64,000 nucleotides of DNA, taken from Alitta virens. Its lineage: Eukaryota > Annelida > Polychaeta > Phyllodocida > Nereididae. A program made the position numbers and the translations under genes. Positions within the stretch are counted from its first letter, which is position 1. Each line of letters opens with the position of its first letter. A model generated the notes under the pieces. The model was not told the origin of the DNA. It ran no database searches and was given only the letters and a program-made list of their open reading frames with translations. Location: positions 53,290,329 through 53,354,328 of the forward strand of contig OW028573.1 in assembly GCA_932294295.1 (NCBI GenBank). The letters are read 5' to 3'. Shown one piece after another: positions 11,597-23,583 of the stretch.

Positions 11597-14500
11597 AAAG
11601 TTCATAAAGCAAATTGCCAAATACCATGATCGACATATTGTTTTGAAATTGAAAGGTATAGCTAACTCTTTGTGTATACAACCTAGAAGAAGGCAGTGGC
11701 TCAGTCAATATCAGTACGCTAAAATGAATATTATATGCAAGAACACTCAAATTGACGGATGCAATTAAATTAGATCTGTAATTACACTGTGATGGGTATG
11801 GCTGTTTGCTCTGAATCTAGGAAAGCTTCTTAATTTACATTTATCCTCAAATAGCCTGATTAAATGCTGTCTCATCCAATTATCATTTCATAATAACATC
11901 AGTTGTAAAATATGAAATATATTGTTAAGGTTTGGCAATAAACATCACTAATGGATTATTAAATTTTGCAATCATCTGTGTACTTGACAGCTGTTGACAA
12001 AGTTATTATATGCTTAGTTAATGCACCATTGACATGTTATCGATTCATGGTTTAAACATTCATCTATTCCTTGTTTTTAAGATTTTACGAATTATAAATT
12101 TTAGTATATTACAAAAAACATTAATGTTTATCCTATCCTTTTTGCCCACTTAAAATAAAATTGTACAGCCCATGAATCACCCACTTAAGGCCATGTAATC
12201 TCTTTCATACGGTTTTCAATGTCTGTGTGTTGCTAAACCAATGCCAATGGCTGCCATAGATGACTTGCCAAGTTTTATTGCGACTAAAATGTGCACAACG
12301 CACAAAACATTAGTTTTACAAAGTAGGAATGATACTGTTACTGCTAGCGGTGATAAAAAAAAAGACAAGATGCGCAACAGCACCCCTCTTTATCTCATCA
12401 GAGAGATACAAACCTGAAGTTCCTTACATTCATTTGTGGATTGGGCGTCACCTGCCATGTTCTGTGGTAATTGTGCTCAACCACAATCTAATTTGGAGAG
12501 AGCTCTGCAGTAATATTCAGGAAATGAGATGCTTTATGCAGTTGCACCAGAGCTCATCTGCTGTAAACTCTAGGGACGATCATGTAATTAAATGAAATAT
12601 AACGCACATCACAATATAATTTTGTATTTCAGACAACTGTATGTTTTGGACAGCATGCCCTGAATGGAAGTTGAGGCATAGAGGGGCAGGAAAGGCTTCC
12701 TGGATTAGTTGAATGTGATAAATTGCTCCTAATCCAATGTTGTATGTTATCCTTGTTTCCATTTTTCTAATATTTCGGTGAATACCGTTTAGACCATTGA
12801 GCATTTATTTTAGGTCTGCAAGGAGTGCTCTTATTGATTTTGTGCAGTTTTGGCGTGAAAGAGGAACTGTATGTGTAGATTTAGACTGCAGTTACAGAAC
12901 ACTCAAATTAACTGATGCAGTTTGATTAGATTTGTGGCCCTGTAATGGATATGGCTGTTTGCTCTGAATCCAAGAAAGCCTCTACATTCACACTGATCAG
13001 TTTGTGATTATAATTTTCTCAATTACATGCATGAATAGTGACATATTACTAAATTTGGATGGACACCTGTGCTTCTGCTTTATCCTCTTTTTTTTCTCTC
13101 TTAAATGTTATGTTATTAAAATGGTCAATTTCATTTACATAAAGCCGCAACAACAAACAACAACAAAAAAGTTGAGATACACAATATTACAACAGGACGT
13201 ACATTTATATCATGATATGGCCTAGATAATAGCTTCATGTTCATTGTAACTGAACAATCTTATTAGATTAGGTGTCCCCAGCATGTTCAGTGATAATTGT
13301 ACTCAACCACAACCTAATTTGGTGAGGGGCTTAGCAGTAATATTCAGGAAATGAGATGCATTATGCATTATGCAGTTGCTCTAGAGCTCATTCGCTGTAA
13401 ACTCTAGAGACGATAATGTAATTAAATGAAATACAACCACAGATAATCATATTCTTATTCATATTAATACATTTCAGGTCTACAAGGAGTGCTGTTATTG
13501 ATTTATGTGGTTTCCATGTGAAAGAGGAACTGTGTGACTGTGTAGATTAATGTGCAGTTACAAAACACTAAATTTGCTGATGCAGTTAGATGGGATTTGT
13601 GACCCTGTGATGGCTCTTTGCTCTGAATCTAGCAAAGCCTCTAAATTTACTGCACACACCGATCAGCTTGTGGTTCTAATTTTCTCAAATAACCTGCTTG
13701 AATGTAGTCTAATAACAGCATCGGGCATGTTTCATTTTCAAGCAGAGAAATGTGGTTAAGGCTTGGCAATAAATATTAATGCGGTTTAGCTGAATTTGTT
13801 TTTGACAGCTGTTAACAAAATTATGTTTTGTTAATGTGCTATCGGAAAAGCTGTCTGATGTTCTGCATATGGTATTGATTTATGTAGGCTTTTTTTGTTT
13901 TTGTTTTTTAGCATAGAATTCTATTCCAGCATTTCATTAGATAAGAGCAATTTGTTCATTGTTTGTCACAGAAATACGGTAAACCATTATGATGAGGAAT
14001 TGTCCCTTTTGCCCACTCACCACGATGTCAAACTCAAACAGCCCATTCGTCACTCCCCTAAGAGGCTTGTCATCCTTCTCATCATATTTTACTGTTTATT
14101 AACATTCATGTGTGTGGGCCAACAGAAATTAATTCATAATTATGGGTTTATTCGAGTCAAATCTAATTTTCTGTAATTATTCAATGCCCTAGATTATATT
14201 GTATGGGCAAAGCAGTGCAAACAGAGAGTCATGACAGTAATATTTAAAAGGAAAATACTTTTAGAATATAAATTTGCAAAGGTGGAATCATTTACACTGC
14301 ATTCATAGGAAAGTAAAGATACCCACCGAGATATGGCATTTTGGTAAAAGCCTTTGAAATCTATCTCACAGTGAGTGCAATGGGATTAATCTCGTGTGCA
14401 CTTGTAACACACATTATTTATTCTGAAACTTATGTTGCAAACAATCAGTGAAAAGACAGGTGTGCAAACAGTTGCCCACACATGTCACACAGCAAGAGCC

Positions 14501-14694
14501 TTAAAAGCTTATCATGGCTGTATCATACAGCCTGTATGGGGTTTCATTAATGGATACAGTGATGTACGGGCCTAAGTATACGTTATTAAATTATATAAGA
14601 AAAAATCAATATCAGTGTTATTGAGTTAGATTAAGAAGTGGATTTAATATCGAGAGGGGAGAATATACTGATTGGTTAAACTAATTTCTTTCAG

Positions 14695-14780
14695 GCCAAA
14701 CATTTGCTTGAGGCAATTGTTGGCAGTCTTCTACGAGATGGAAAATTTGATAATGCCAAAACGTGTCTGTTTCAATTCAG
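14695..14780 (+). CDS. Internal exon of the + strand host gene, LLRDGKF motif
   Basis: After the strong acceptor AATTTCTTTCAG the sequence reads in phase 0 AKHLLEAIVGSLLRDGKF and then DNAKTCLFQF, to TTCAG/GTTCC, a poor donor. The frame actually stays open into the LINE remnant that follows, so the 3' edge is uncertain. The phase fits the exon ending at 11040. LLRDGKF resembles an LLRGGSF segment that I recall in virilizer after the SAEGM repeat, which is the main reason to suggest that family. The identity needs a search. Exons further downstream on this strand were not found with confidence, so the gene may continue beyond the LINE at 15.3-18.5 kb or may be a decayed partial copy. Confidence 0.45.
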
Positions 14781-14799
14781 GTTCCATGTTTATTCGTCA

Positions 14800-15030
14800 C
14801 ATAATTCTAGATACTGTGATGTACTTCTAGATACTGTAATGTCCTATCATTTAACTCCACGTGTTACCCTTCAAGGTCGTGTAACAAATGATGCAGCCAC
14901 ACCCACTGACCATATTTATAAGAATTTTTCTGGGAAGAGATAGTATTACTGGGACACTCTTAAGTGACATAACTGACCACTATATACATTTTGTATTTAC
15001 ACAGCAATGTGAAATCATGCGACAGGTTTG
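14800..15030 (+). pseudogene. LINE endonuclease-domain remnant
   Basis: Two frames give RVTNDAATPTDHIYKN and then, after a 1-nt shift near 14937, GRDSITGTLLSDITDHY. The pattern TRVT..AT.IDHIY followed by LLSDITDHY is the C-terminal part of the apurinic-type endonuclease of L2/CR1/Jockey-type non-LTR elements (known family pattern). It lies upstream of a separate LINE whose N-terminal endonuclease starts at about 15296, so it comes from a different copy or a rearrangement. It is degenerate and inactive. Confidence 0.7.
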
Positions 15031-15289
15031 AAGTGAACTAATAACTTGAAAGTTCAAAACAAAAATTCAGCTGATAAAATATATGTACCAAGGAGCTAAG
15101 TATGAAGCAGCTGTTATTAAGGGCCTACTGCGTGATGAATAGAAAGCCAGAAATACAATTGGTTTTATCGTAATATAATAACCCACTGAGCCAAGAAAAA
15201 GCAATGTACGAATTAGCAAAAACTTCGGTGTGCTGCCTGATATCTCAAACTGCATAATTGATCATAATTCGGGGAAAGATTCCAAAAAA

Positions 15290-18200
15290 CCTCTTTGCTT
15301 GTGGAATGCTCAGAGTCTGAGACACAAAACCCAACTGGTATCCTCATACAAATGTACTTGGCCGAAAATGATATCGATCTTGACCTGATAGAATCATGGC
15401 TAACTGACGATGACACTTGCATCATAGACCTAGGCTGAACAGAGTTGGACGTGGTGTCTGTTGTCTGTGCAAAACACCACTTACAGTATTTAAAAAAGAA
15501 ACGGTTGAGAGGGTCACCATGGAAATTTTAGAAACAATACTTGAAGTTACTATTGTAACCATATATAGAACTGGTTCATCCAAGAAATAATTGATATAAT
15601 ATTGGGTATAAATCCTATACCAAGTTTTATATGTCAGGGGTGGCGCCTATTTTGGGTTATTGTTCAAGTGTGTGAGGATATAAATACTTTAAAATAAAAA
15701 GAGTTTCTGATGTCCTGAATAGAACTGCTAGATACTTCATAGGGGTACATACATTTTATCCCCTGCCAGATGGGCACAGTGCCAGTGCGGAAGGTCAATG
15801 GAAGAATGAAGGGCCGGTCACGGAGGTCCTCCCAGCATCCCCCGAGCTGTACAAGAATGAACACGAGTGAATGGCGAGTATACACGAATGGACAGCATAC
15901 CTGCGAGTGAGCACAAGTGGCCGCGAGTGGCTGCGAATGGCCACGGACCTCCGTAGATCACTCACCAACTGCTCGATGAGTGATTCATGTAAAATGGTAA
16001 ACATTTTTATTCGTCGAATGTCCACCAAATTTCACTCGGCGAGTGAATGACATATGGACAAGGATAAGCAGGAGCAAAAATTATTTGTTATCCGCATTCA
16101 CTCGCATTCCCCACTCGTGATGGTGTGAACACCCCTTTAGTCTTATTAGTCATATAGCATGGATGTATTCTTCACTGCGTATGCTGGCACATTATAGCCA
16201 GTACAAGAATGAGGTCATATTTGTTGGTTACTGTAACATCCATGTAAAGGAAGCTACTTACTGATATGCAAAGAGATTACGTGCTTTGTTGGACAAGTTT
16301 GATGTAAAACAACAAGTAAATGTACCTACCCACAAAAATGGCAATACTCTGGATCCAAAGCACCATGCCATGGTGAGACAGTGCAGAGTCGATGAATTAA
16401 ATTCAGATCATATGAAGTATGAGATAGAGGTTGATTGACTAAATGTAAGTCTACCAGAAATATGTAAAGAAACGAAAGTACAGATCCATGAATATGGATG
16501 ATTTCAAACGTGATCTCCTAGTCCTCAACAAACATGCACCCCTGAAAGAGTTCTCAATTACAGAAAGGTTCACAAAAGTTCACAAAAGATATAAAAACTG
16601 AAAAACTAGCAAAACAAAAATTGGCTAAGAAATGGAATCAAACAAGATGTTAAGATGACTAGGCATATAAGTATCAAAGACACAACATGACACTCTTTTG
16701 AATAAAGAACAGATCAAATATCGCATATCATCTCAGAAAATAGAAATAACTCTCGTCTTCTATTCAAGTCCCCCAATTCAATGTAACATCAAAAGATAAG
16801 TTCACCACTTCCACCACATGATGATGAGACGGTATTGGCTCAAATTTTAGCCACTTCTTCAAAGAGAAAATTGACAAAATTCGGCACAAGCTTGACAAAG
16901 AAGAGAGGCCAAAACCAAAGGAACTTGTAATTCCTGTGAAAAAACTGCTTTTGGAATTCAGGAAAGTGACTAAACATTAGGTCACAAATCATCAGTGACG
17001 TCTAAATCTTGCCAACTTGACCCACTGCCTCTATGGCTTACTAAAGAGTGCATAGACGACATTCTACCAATTATGACTGATATTATAACCTTATCACTTA
17101 GTCTCGTTGAAGTTCCTGCTAAATTGAAGCATGCACTAATTAGGCCATTCTTCAAAACACTTAACCTTAAGCTCGGCAACAAGAACCACAGATCATTATC
17201 AAACTTACCATTTCTTGGCAAAGCTCTTGAAGCATGAACATCTGACCACTACAAACCTGCATGATGACAAAATAATGGTCTTCATACAAGAAATTTCACA
17301 ACACAGAAACACTTCTACTCAAAGAGTTTAGATAAAGGTGATTCAGAAGTAGCCATACCAGTCATGCTGAACCTGTCTGCTTCTTTGACACAATTGACCA
17401 TGATATTCTTCCGGAAAGATGAAACAAAAAATATGGCATCGGAGGCTCAGTTCTCACATGCAATCAGTTGTGATTAATGAGAAAGAAATGTCTTTAAAAA
17501 AACTGCTAAAGCATGGTGTGACACACGGCTCCAAATTGGGTCCAATACTATTCAATGCGCATATTGCTTCTCTTAGCAACATTGCAGTCAAACATGGCGT
17601 CTCTGACAAGATATTATGCTGATGATGAACAATTTATTCTTTCATTTTAAGCCAGATACTCTTCTCACCCAAAAGAGTTCATTGACAAAAATTGAAAAAT
17701 GTATTGAGGGCATCCGGAAATTCTTGCTAGACAACAAGTTGTACAACAACAGTGAAAAGACTGAGTTCATACTGATCAGTAGCCCACAGCAACTAAGTAA
17801 AATGAAAATTAACTCAATTCAAGTTCAGGATGCTACCATCAAATCAACCGACAAGGATAAAAATCTTCATGTTTTACAAGTCAATGACAATGGAATCACA
17901 TGCAAAAAGGCTTCCCTGTACATAAAGAATATCTTGATTATAAGGAAGAGCTTAAATAAAGAAGACACCAAAACTGTAGTGAATCCTCTAGTAACATCTC
18001 ATCTGGACTATGGAAATGCTCTCTTGTATGGTATAAATGGTAAATATTTAAGTAAATTTCAGGTAGCCCAGAACTCAGCAGCCAGATAGATAGATAGACT
18101 GAGGAAACACGATGTAATTACTCACATACTTCACTGGCTGCCCATTAGCTCCAGAATTCAAACTACTCAACATGACTTGGAAAGCCCTCAACAATGAGGC

Positions 18201-18460
18201 ACCACCATACGTATCAATTCTATTGAGGAAACAACCTCAGCAAACCAAATCTCTTCGAAACAATGACAGAAACTTACTCCTCAGACCTGTCTCGTAACAA
18301 ATTTGGGACTTTCGTTTTCTCAGTAATTGCTCCTCCCCTCTGGAACAGGTTACCTGACTATATCTAACAAATCTCCACCAATGATGGCTTTAAGAGGAAA
18401 TTAAAAACTCAGCAGAAATCTTTCCTAAAACAGGCGCTATACACAAAATTTATTTATTTA
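15290..18460 (+). mobile_element. Decayed L2/CR1-type LINE, ORF2 endonuclease and reverse transcriptase
   Basis: The endonuclease begins with LWNAQSLRHKTQLVS and NDIDLDLIESWLTDDDTCI. It continues after an insertion at 16190-16440 (NEVIFVGYCNIHV, PTHKNGNTLDP). Reverse transcriptase blocks follow in several frames: LDPLPLWLTKECIDDILP (about 17020), SNLPFLGKALEA (about 17200), the YADD catalytic box at 17615-17626, and LNKEDTKTVVNPLVTSHLDYGNALLYG (about 17950-18040; given for position only). The C-terminal HWLPISSRIQ region runs to about 18440, followed by a TTTATTTATT tail. Many frameshifts and stops make it inactive. The element mobilises itself by target-primed reverse transcription in intact relatives. 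Confidence 0.85.
15795..16139. mobile_element. Degenerate TIR element (family X-like) inside the LINE
   Basis: The right end GTGTGAACACCCCTTTAG is the inverse of the family X start (AGGGGCRTTCACAC). The left end AAGGGCCGGTCACGG is a decayed counterpart. The interior has reiterated CGAGTGAATG, GAGTGGC and TTCACTCGC motifs like those at 4.4 and 43.9 kb. The LINE endonuclease reads up to about 15600 and resumes near 16150, so this insertion postdates the LINE. Positions 15600-15795 are not identified. Confidence 0.55.
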
Positions 18461-19020
18461 TTATTATAATGATAAGAGTTGCCGAAAAAAGCGATAAATG
18501 ATATTCACTGGCAATACTGTATATTTGACACCCAATAAAGAAAGCTGTCAGAAAATTGGCAGCAGTGTGGTCATACATTTATTAATGTCTTTCCTTTCAC
18601 CTTTGTTACTTGAATTTGTTGGCAAAGTCATTGTGTGAATCAGATAACGATGTCATTCTCATAATGCGTGATTGAAGCCAGAAGCACTTTTTTACAAGTC
18701 GAACCCAATATAGATATTGATTCTTGGCACTAATTGGAGGTAGATTGCCACTAATTGATGCATTATTGATGTTCAATCTGCACATGGCAAAATAATAACA
18801 TATAATATACACTGTTTTCCAAGAAATAGAAAACAGGAAAGCAAAATTGTCCAAATGTCACTTCTCAATATTGTCATGTTAGAGATATTGCATTATTCTT
18901 TGCCAGAGCAATTTGAGTGAGGCCCAACTTATATTTCCGTAGAGAGTTTAGAAAGTTATCTGTAAATTCCTAGTCAACTTACTGCTGATCTTAGTTTTAA
19001 CTTACCAGCATACAAATTTA
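18461..19020. other. No recognised gene
   Basis: AT-rich sequence between the LINE and a minisatellite. An 82-codon frame on the minus strand (18606-18854) has no recognisable domain and is probably chance. Confidence 0.5.
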
Positions 19021-19195
19021 CCATTTGGCTAGACATCATTTGGCTAGACATTTGGCTAATCCTGTGCTTGATTCCAGACCCTGTAAAATCTAAACCAGAT
19101 ACCATGCTACACCAGCTAGACGTTGGCTAGACATCAGCCAGACATCAATTGGCTAGACATTGGCTAGATATCAGCTAGACATCAATTCGCTATTG
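19020..19195. repeat. TTGGCTAGACAT minisatellite, left block
   Basis: Units of TTGGCTAGACAT alternate with CAGCTAGACATCAA. The same array continues at 19540-19715 on the far side of a LINE tail fragment. Confidence 0.85.
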
Positions 19196-19196
19196 T

Positions 19197-19545
19197 TTAT
19201 TGTTTATTGAGTGGATAACTCATCCCAAAGGCATGAATAGCAATTGAGTAGATTACATTCACTATGTGTGTAGATTTTTTCTTTAATATTCTTAGGCAGG
19301 TTATTGAAGATAAGTGGATCATATTTGTTTGATATGCAATGTTTGGCAAATTCATGTCTCACAATGGGTAGTTTAAGATTATTTGCTTGTCTAGTTAAAT
19401 AAACATGGGTTTTTTGTTGAAAATAGTTTTCCATTTCAGTTATGAAGTAATGTGGTAACATTGAATGTTCAAATTTGAAACAAAATTTATAATCCTGCAG
19501 TGCACACAGATCAGTGATTTTTAAAACATTTACTTTGGCTAGATG
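19197..19545 (-). pseudogene. LINE 3'-end fragment, reverse transcriptase C-terminus
   Basis: The minus strand encodes about 115 residues (KVNVLKITDLCALQDYKFC, YFQQKTHVYLTRQANN, PLIFNNLPKNIKEKIYT) before a stop. The pattern L.I..L..LQ..KF...(Y)..TR...L..P, ending in FNNLPKNIK, matches the extreme C-terminus of L2/CR1/RTE-type reverse transcriptase proteins. It ends in a short CAATAAACAATAAA tail at about 19197-19212. 5' truncation is typical of LINE insertion. The fragment splits the TTGGCTAGACAT array. Confidence 0.7.
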
Positions 19546-19715
19546 TTGGCTAGACATCAATTGTCTAGATATTGGCTGGACACCAGCTAGACATCAATTG
19601 GCTAAAGATCAGCTATAGACATCAATTGGCTAGACATTGGCTAGACATCAGCTAGACATCAATTGGCTAAATGTTGGTTAGACATTGGCTAGACATTGGT
19701 TGATGATGGTCAATG
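19540..19715. repeat. TTGGCTAGACAT minisatellite, right block
   Basis: Continuation of the 19020-19195 array, with about a dozen imperfect units, ending near GGTTGATGATGG. Confidence 0.85.
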
Positions 19716-20450
19716 TTAGAACGATGTCGACCCAATCTGGCATGCTATCACTTTATAATCCATCAAAATTTTGATTCTCTTGCAACTTAGTGGTATTTCA
19801 TGTTCAATTTTTTTTATTCTATTTTATTTGTACAAATATTTGGCCATAGTCAAGCATTTGCAAGACTGGCTACAGACTCTCGTGTTATTACTTAATGGTA
19901 TAACTGGATGTTATATTGTTAATAATTATACCAAACCTCGTATCATGAACTCGAAATGAGCTGGTAGATGTCGCAGAAAGAAAACATCATTAGTATTTGG
20001 GCAATGAGCCGATAAACATGACCTCATTGGATCCCTTTGTTGATATCGTAATAATTACACAATGAGTCCCGGGGTAAATGTGAGTTATTACGTACAATGG
20101 TACAATTCAGTAAATATTCACAATGGTTTATATTCGAAATTCAGGAAGTTGCGTGCTTGGAATGTTTTACTGCGAGTTAGCTACTTTTTTTTTTCGCAAT
20201 GAACAATATTGAACACAGGAAATACTGCTCCGTATATTTTCTCTGCATGAATGCCATGCATATGCAATGCATATAATGAGTTATTTGATTTGTGTCTGGA
20301 TCTATTGAATGCATTAGTTCTACAAAAAAGTTGTCTCTTTCTTTGCTAGTTGCTACAATACACAATTGCGAAACCAAATAAAGCAAGTGCATTATATATA
20401 CATATTTGTTCAATTTTGCAAATTCCAATATATTTTTAATTTGAGTGTAT

Positions 20451-21009
20451 GACCTGGTAATATCTGTGGAAATGTGTTAGTGTACTAAGTATTGGTAGAT
20501 TACTCTCTCTCTCTGTGGTCTTATTTTATATATACATAGGAAATCTAAGACTAAAGTGTTTGGTGATTCATAGGTTATCATTAGGTAAGAGGGTGCATCT
20601 GCCTATTATCATGCATCTGAGAGCTGAATCATCCTTCTCAGTCATTGGCAGCACCCCTTTTAACATGCCTAATAATATTACTGGTGTAAAATGCCAATTG
20701 ATGTGTGTCTGGAACAATATGCTTCCACGTATACATTAGACAGACTTACTCCCTACTCCAACCGTAAAATATCAAGGCAAATACATAACCATATATTGTA
20801 CCAATAAGATCAGCTGTTTTTTTTTTTTGGTTCAACCAAGTCATTTGGTTTAACATGTTTAAGGTTCAACAACTTTGACTGTGCAACACATTGGCAATAT
20901 GAACATATATATGTGCAGCAAGAGCTAATTAGTCACAGATAATGAGAGAGAGAGAGTAATCTACCAATACTATGTACACTAACACATTTCCACAGATATT
21001 ACCAGGTCA
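20451..21009. repeat. Inverted repeat 1, arms about 64 bp
   Basis: GACCTGGTAATATCTGTGGA at 20451 extends through the (CT)n tract to 20514 and reappears inverted at 20944-21009, ending CCAGGTCAT with the matching (GA)n. The right arm lies inside the loop of inverted repeat 2. Direct repeats of GCAATATGAACATATATA (20888, 21065) and AGCTAATTAGTCA (20926, 21198) add to a complex rearrangement. Confidence 0.8.
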
Positions 21010-21626
21010 TATCAAAGAAAATGTTCTGACATGGAGGAAAAGTTTTTATTATCTGTATAGGATTGGCAATATGAACATATATACGTTTACTTATCTCCAC
21101 AAGCCATAATTCTGAGCTAATCAGGATCATTCACCCAACATATTCAACATCATTTATCATATCAGCTATGCGCACTGTTGCTATTGTGTAGCAGGAGCTA
21201 ATTAGTCATAGATAATGAATGTATGATTTAGAGGAACAGCGACTTTACATTGTGTAATATGGCTATCAGAAACCTGGTTTCTGAATGGCTGAGACCAATG
21301 CAATATTACTCCATATTGCAAATCTATATTTCATGGTAAATATATCAACTGGGGAATTTTGGGGTTAGTTTCGTTTTGTTGAATAGAATATATCCCCTTA
21401 TTCCAAAAATATTGCACTATCAGTTGTTTTGGTTCCATAAAAATATATTGAACATGGCACAGTCAAAGTTGTTGAACCTTAAACATGTTAAACCAAATGA
21501 CTTGGTTGAACCAAAAAAAAAAAACAGCTGATCTTATTGGTACAATATATGGTTATGTATTTGCCTTGATATTTTACGGTTGGAGTAGGAAGTAAGTCTG
21601 TCTAATGTATACGCGGAAGCATATTG
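20715..21626. repeat. Inverted repeat 2, arms about 170 bp
   Basis: Arms 20715-20884 and 21457-21626 are near-identical inverses: CAATATGCTTCCACGTATAC at the outer left against GTATACGCGGAAGCATATTG at the outer right, with GACTGTGC/GCACAGTC at the inner edges. The loop is 572 bp. A related single arm is near 25810-25920 and 26045-26075 (CTTCCGCCTTTACTTTAGA, TTTAAGGTTCAA), so the arms are a dispersed repeat in opposed copies. No protein is encoded. Confidence 0.85.
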
Positions 21627-22419
21627 ATCTCTGTAATACACCAAATTATGAATAATAAAGAATATTCATGCTTATTTCAACAAGCTGATACATATTTTAT
21701 GGTACTAAAAGGAAAGGCTTTCCCTTCAAATTATTAAAATGAAACAATTAAGCTTGGCCGAACTACCTAATGCACCAAATTGATATGCGACGAGGGAGAA
21801 ACAGTTTACGTATTACGATTTTTAAATCTTTATAAATCACTCATGTGCAGTTTGTTTCACACCCTCAAACATTCAATAATCAATCTATAGTATACTGGGT
21901 TAGATTACCTGTATCATGCTTGTCAGCGTTAAGCATCACATTAAAAGACAATTGTAGGAAATGTATTACCAAAAAAGCACATTTTAATGTCTTATTAGTC
22001 ATACACTATCGTGAACAATTGAGACATTTTATTGGATGGTTTGAAATGAATGAACGTTTTTCTCCAAAAAAGCACTCAGGAAAGAAATTGCACTTAATTC
22101 ATGTAAAAACCATCTGTCTAAACATATAACATAGCCAGAACAACATCCCACAATAATAATTTTTCTCATCTCTGCCATAACGCATCATCACAGCGTTACA
22201 CAAAGGCTTTTTATTAATTTTTTTATTGTCTATATTGCTGCCAGTACAATGACTCAGAGGCTGTGGCAGACAATACGTTGTTTAGAAGTGTTATGACGAT
22301 ACATAAGGAAACAAAGGACCTTTTTCTGATATTTCTTTTAACTTTGTATTTGCGTGAAACCTTTAAAAACATTATATATTCAGCTTCTGGTAAATGGTCA
22401 TGCATGTACAGCATTATTT
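21627..22419. other. No recognised gene
   Basis: AT-rich. A 94-codon + strand frame at 21845-22129 shows no domain I recognise and no splice context worth reporting. Confidence 0.4.
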
Positions 22420-22892
22420 TTCCCCAATTGCAGATTTATCACCTGAAATACCAGGTGATACGGACTGGGTGATCTGCATTTCATACCACACAGAATGACG
22501 TTCATGCAATGCCCAAACAAGGAAACATTTCCAAATAAGGACGAAACGCGTACGGCCTTAAAAATGCCGGTGCGACTAGAGTTGATGTTACAGATTAATA
22601 CTAATCAAAATATTCTAAATGAAGATGAATTTAGCTACACAATTAAACTTAAATTGTGAAAATCGGAGCATAATTGAGTGATTTATGGCTTAAAATAATC
22701 GCGAATCGAAGACGTTCGTGACGCTGTTGACGCTGCATTCAGCCTTTTTCGAAATATAAGATAACTCCGTTAATTTTCATCCGATTTTTTAAATTTAAAG
22801 TTTCAAATGGCTGAAATTAATTGGGGAATAAAAGGAAAACCACACTCGTTCCAGATCTGTTTTGACAGATCAGTGACTTGCGTGGTTTGCCT
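22420..22892 (-). mobile_element. Hairpin-plus-MITE composite, copy 2
   Basis: Inverted copy of 9384-9865. The MITE ends TTCCCCAATTG (22420) and AATTGGGGAAT (to 22829) are followed at once by a shortened hairpin AGGAAAACCACACTCG...GCGTGGTTTGCCT (22833-22892). The conserved linkage shows the hairpin and MITE moved or were duplicated as one unit. Confidence 0.7.
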
Positions 22893-23510
22893 ATAATATC
22901 AACTGTGTGTGGAGACGTCAGAGCTAATGCAGAGCTAATAAAAGGTCTCTGGTGAGGTTGCTCCTTGTGGCACATAATTCTTCATTTATTTTGACCATAA
23001 AATCACAAAGGAAGCTTGACATCACATTTCAAGTTTTATGCCACACCAATTGGAAGGACAGAACAACAATTGTATAAATGTGTGTGATATTATATGTGCC
23101 ACTGTGCAATTATTGTACTATAGCTATCTAGACAGTTATTGCTCCAATGTCACCTCATGTGTTGACTTTCAAACCACAAAGACCTAATAACATTGAAGCA
23201 CGAAATACTTTATGAATAACTACACTTGTTATTGTGATTTACGGCATTGTGATGATATTGTTCAGATAGTGTATGAAACAGTAATAGATTATTTCACGAT
23301 CAATCAAATTTTTTGAAAATTTCACATGTCAATATCAAGTAATATCATCATTGATATCTACATACCATCAATTGATTTGCTACGATGTAGTGTCAATAAT
23401 TGGCTCTTTTTCCTATCCGTTTGCCATCAGGTTTACTCTATGTACATCATCATGACTGACGGAGTACGTTTTACAATGAACATGAACATTAATTACGTAA
23501 AGTGCAATTT

Positions 23511-23583
23511 AAAAAAAATCATTATATATGGTTGAAAAAAGGCCATAAAAAAAAATCATTATATATGGTTGAAAAAAGGCCAT
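23511..23583. repeat. 36-bp tandem duplication
   Basis: Two adjacent copies of a unit holding AATCATTATATATGGTTG and AAAAAAGGCCAT. They are essentially identical, so the duplication is recent. Confidence 0.9.

Larger units (their letters stand above)
10200..14090. repeat. Degenerate tandem array of a two-part non-coding module
   Basis: Two sequence blocks alternate. The first block (AAGGAGTGCTSTTATTGATT, GTTTGCTCTGAATC, AATAAACATCA, GACAGCTGTT, CAGCCCAT) is at 11690-12215, 12805-13020 and 13476-14090. The second (ATATTACAACA, CATGATATGGCC, CTCAACCACAAYCTAATTTG, CAGTAATATTCAGGAAATGA) is at 10230-10690, 12430-12700 and 13130-13445. The order first-second-first-second-first from 11690 to 14090 indicates tandem duplication. 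No frame is conserved among copies. An AT-rich host exon (10929-11040) sits between two of them. Confidence 0.75.

Noticed and set aside
13895..14176. 93-codon + strand frame
   Set aside because: It lies within a copy of the non-coding module and is not conserved in the other copies.
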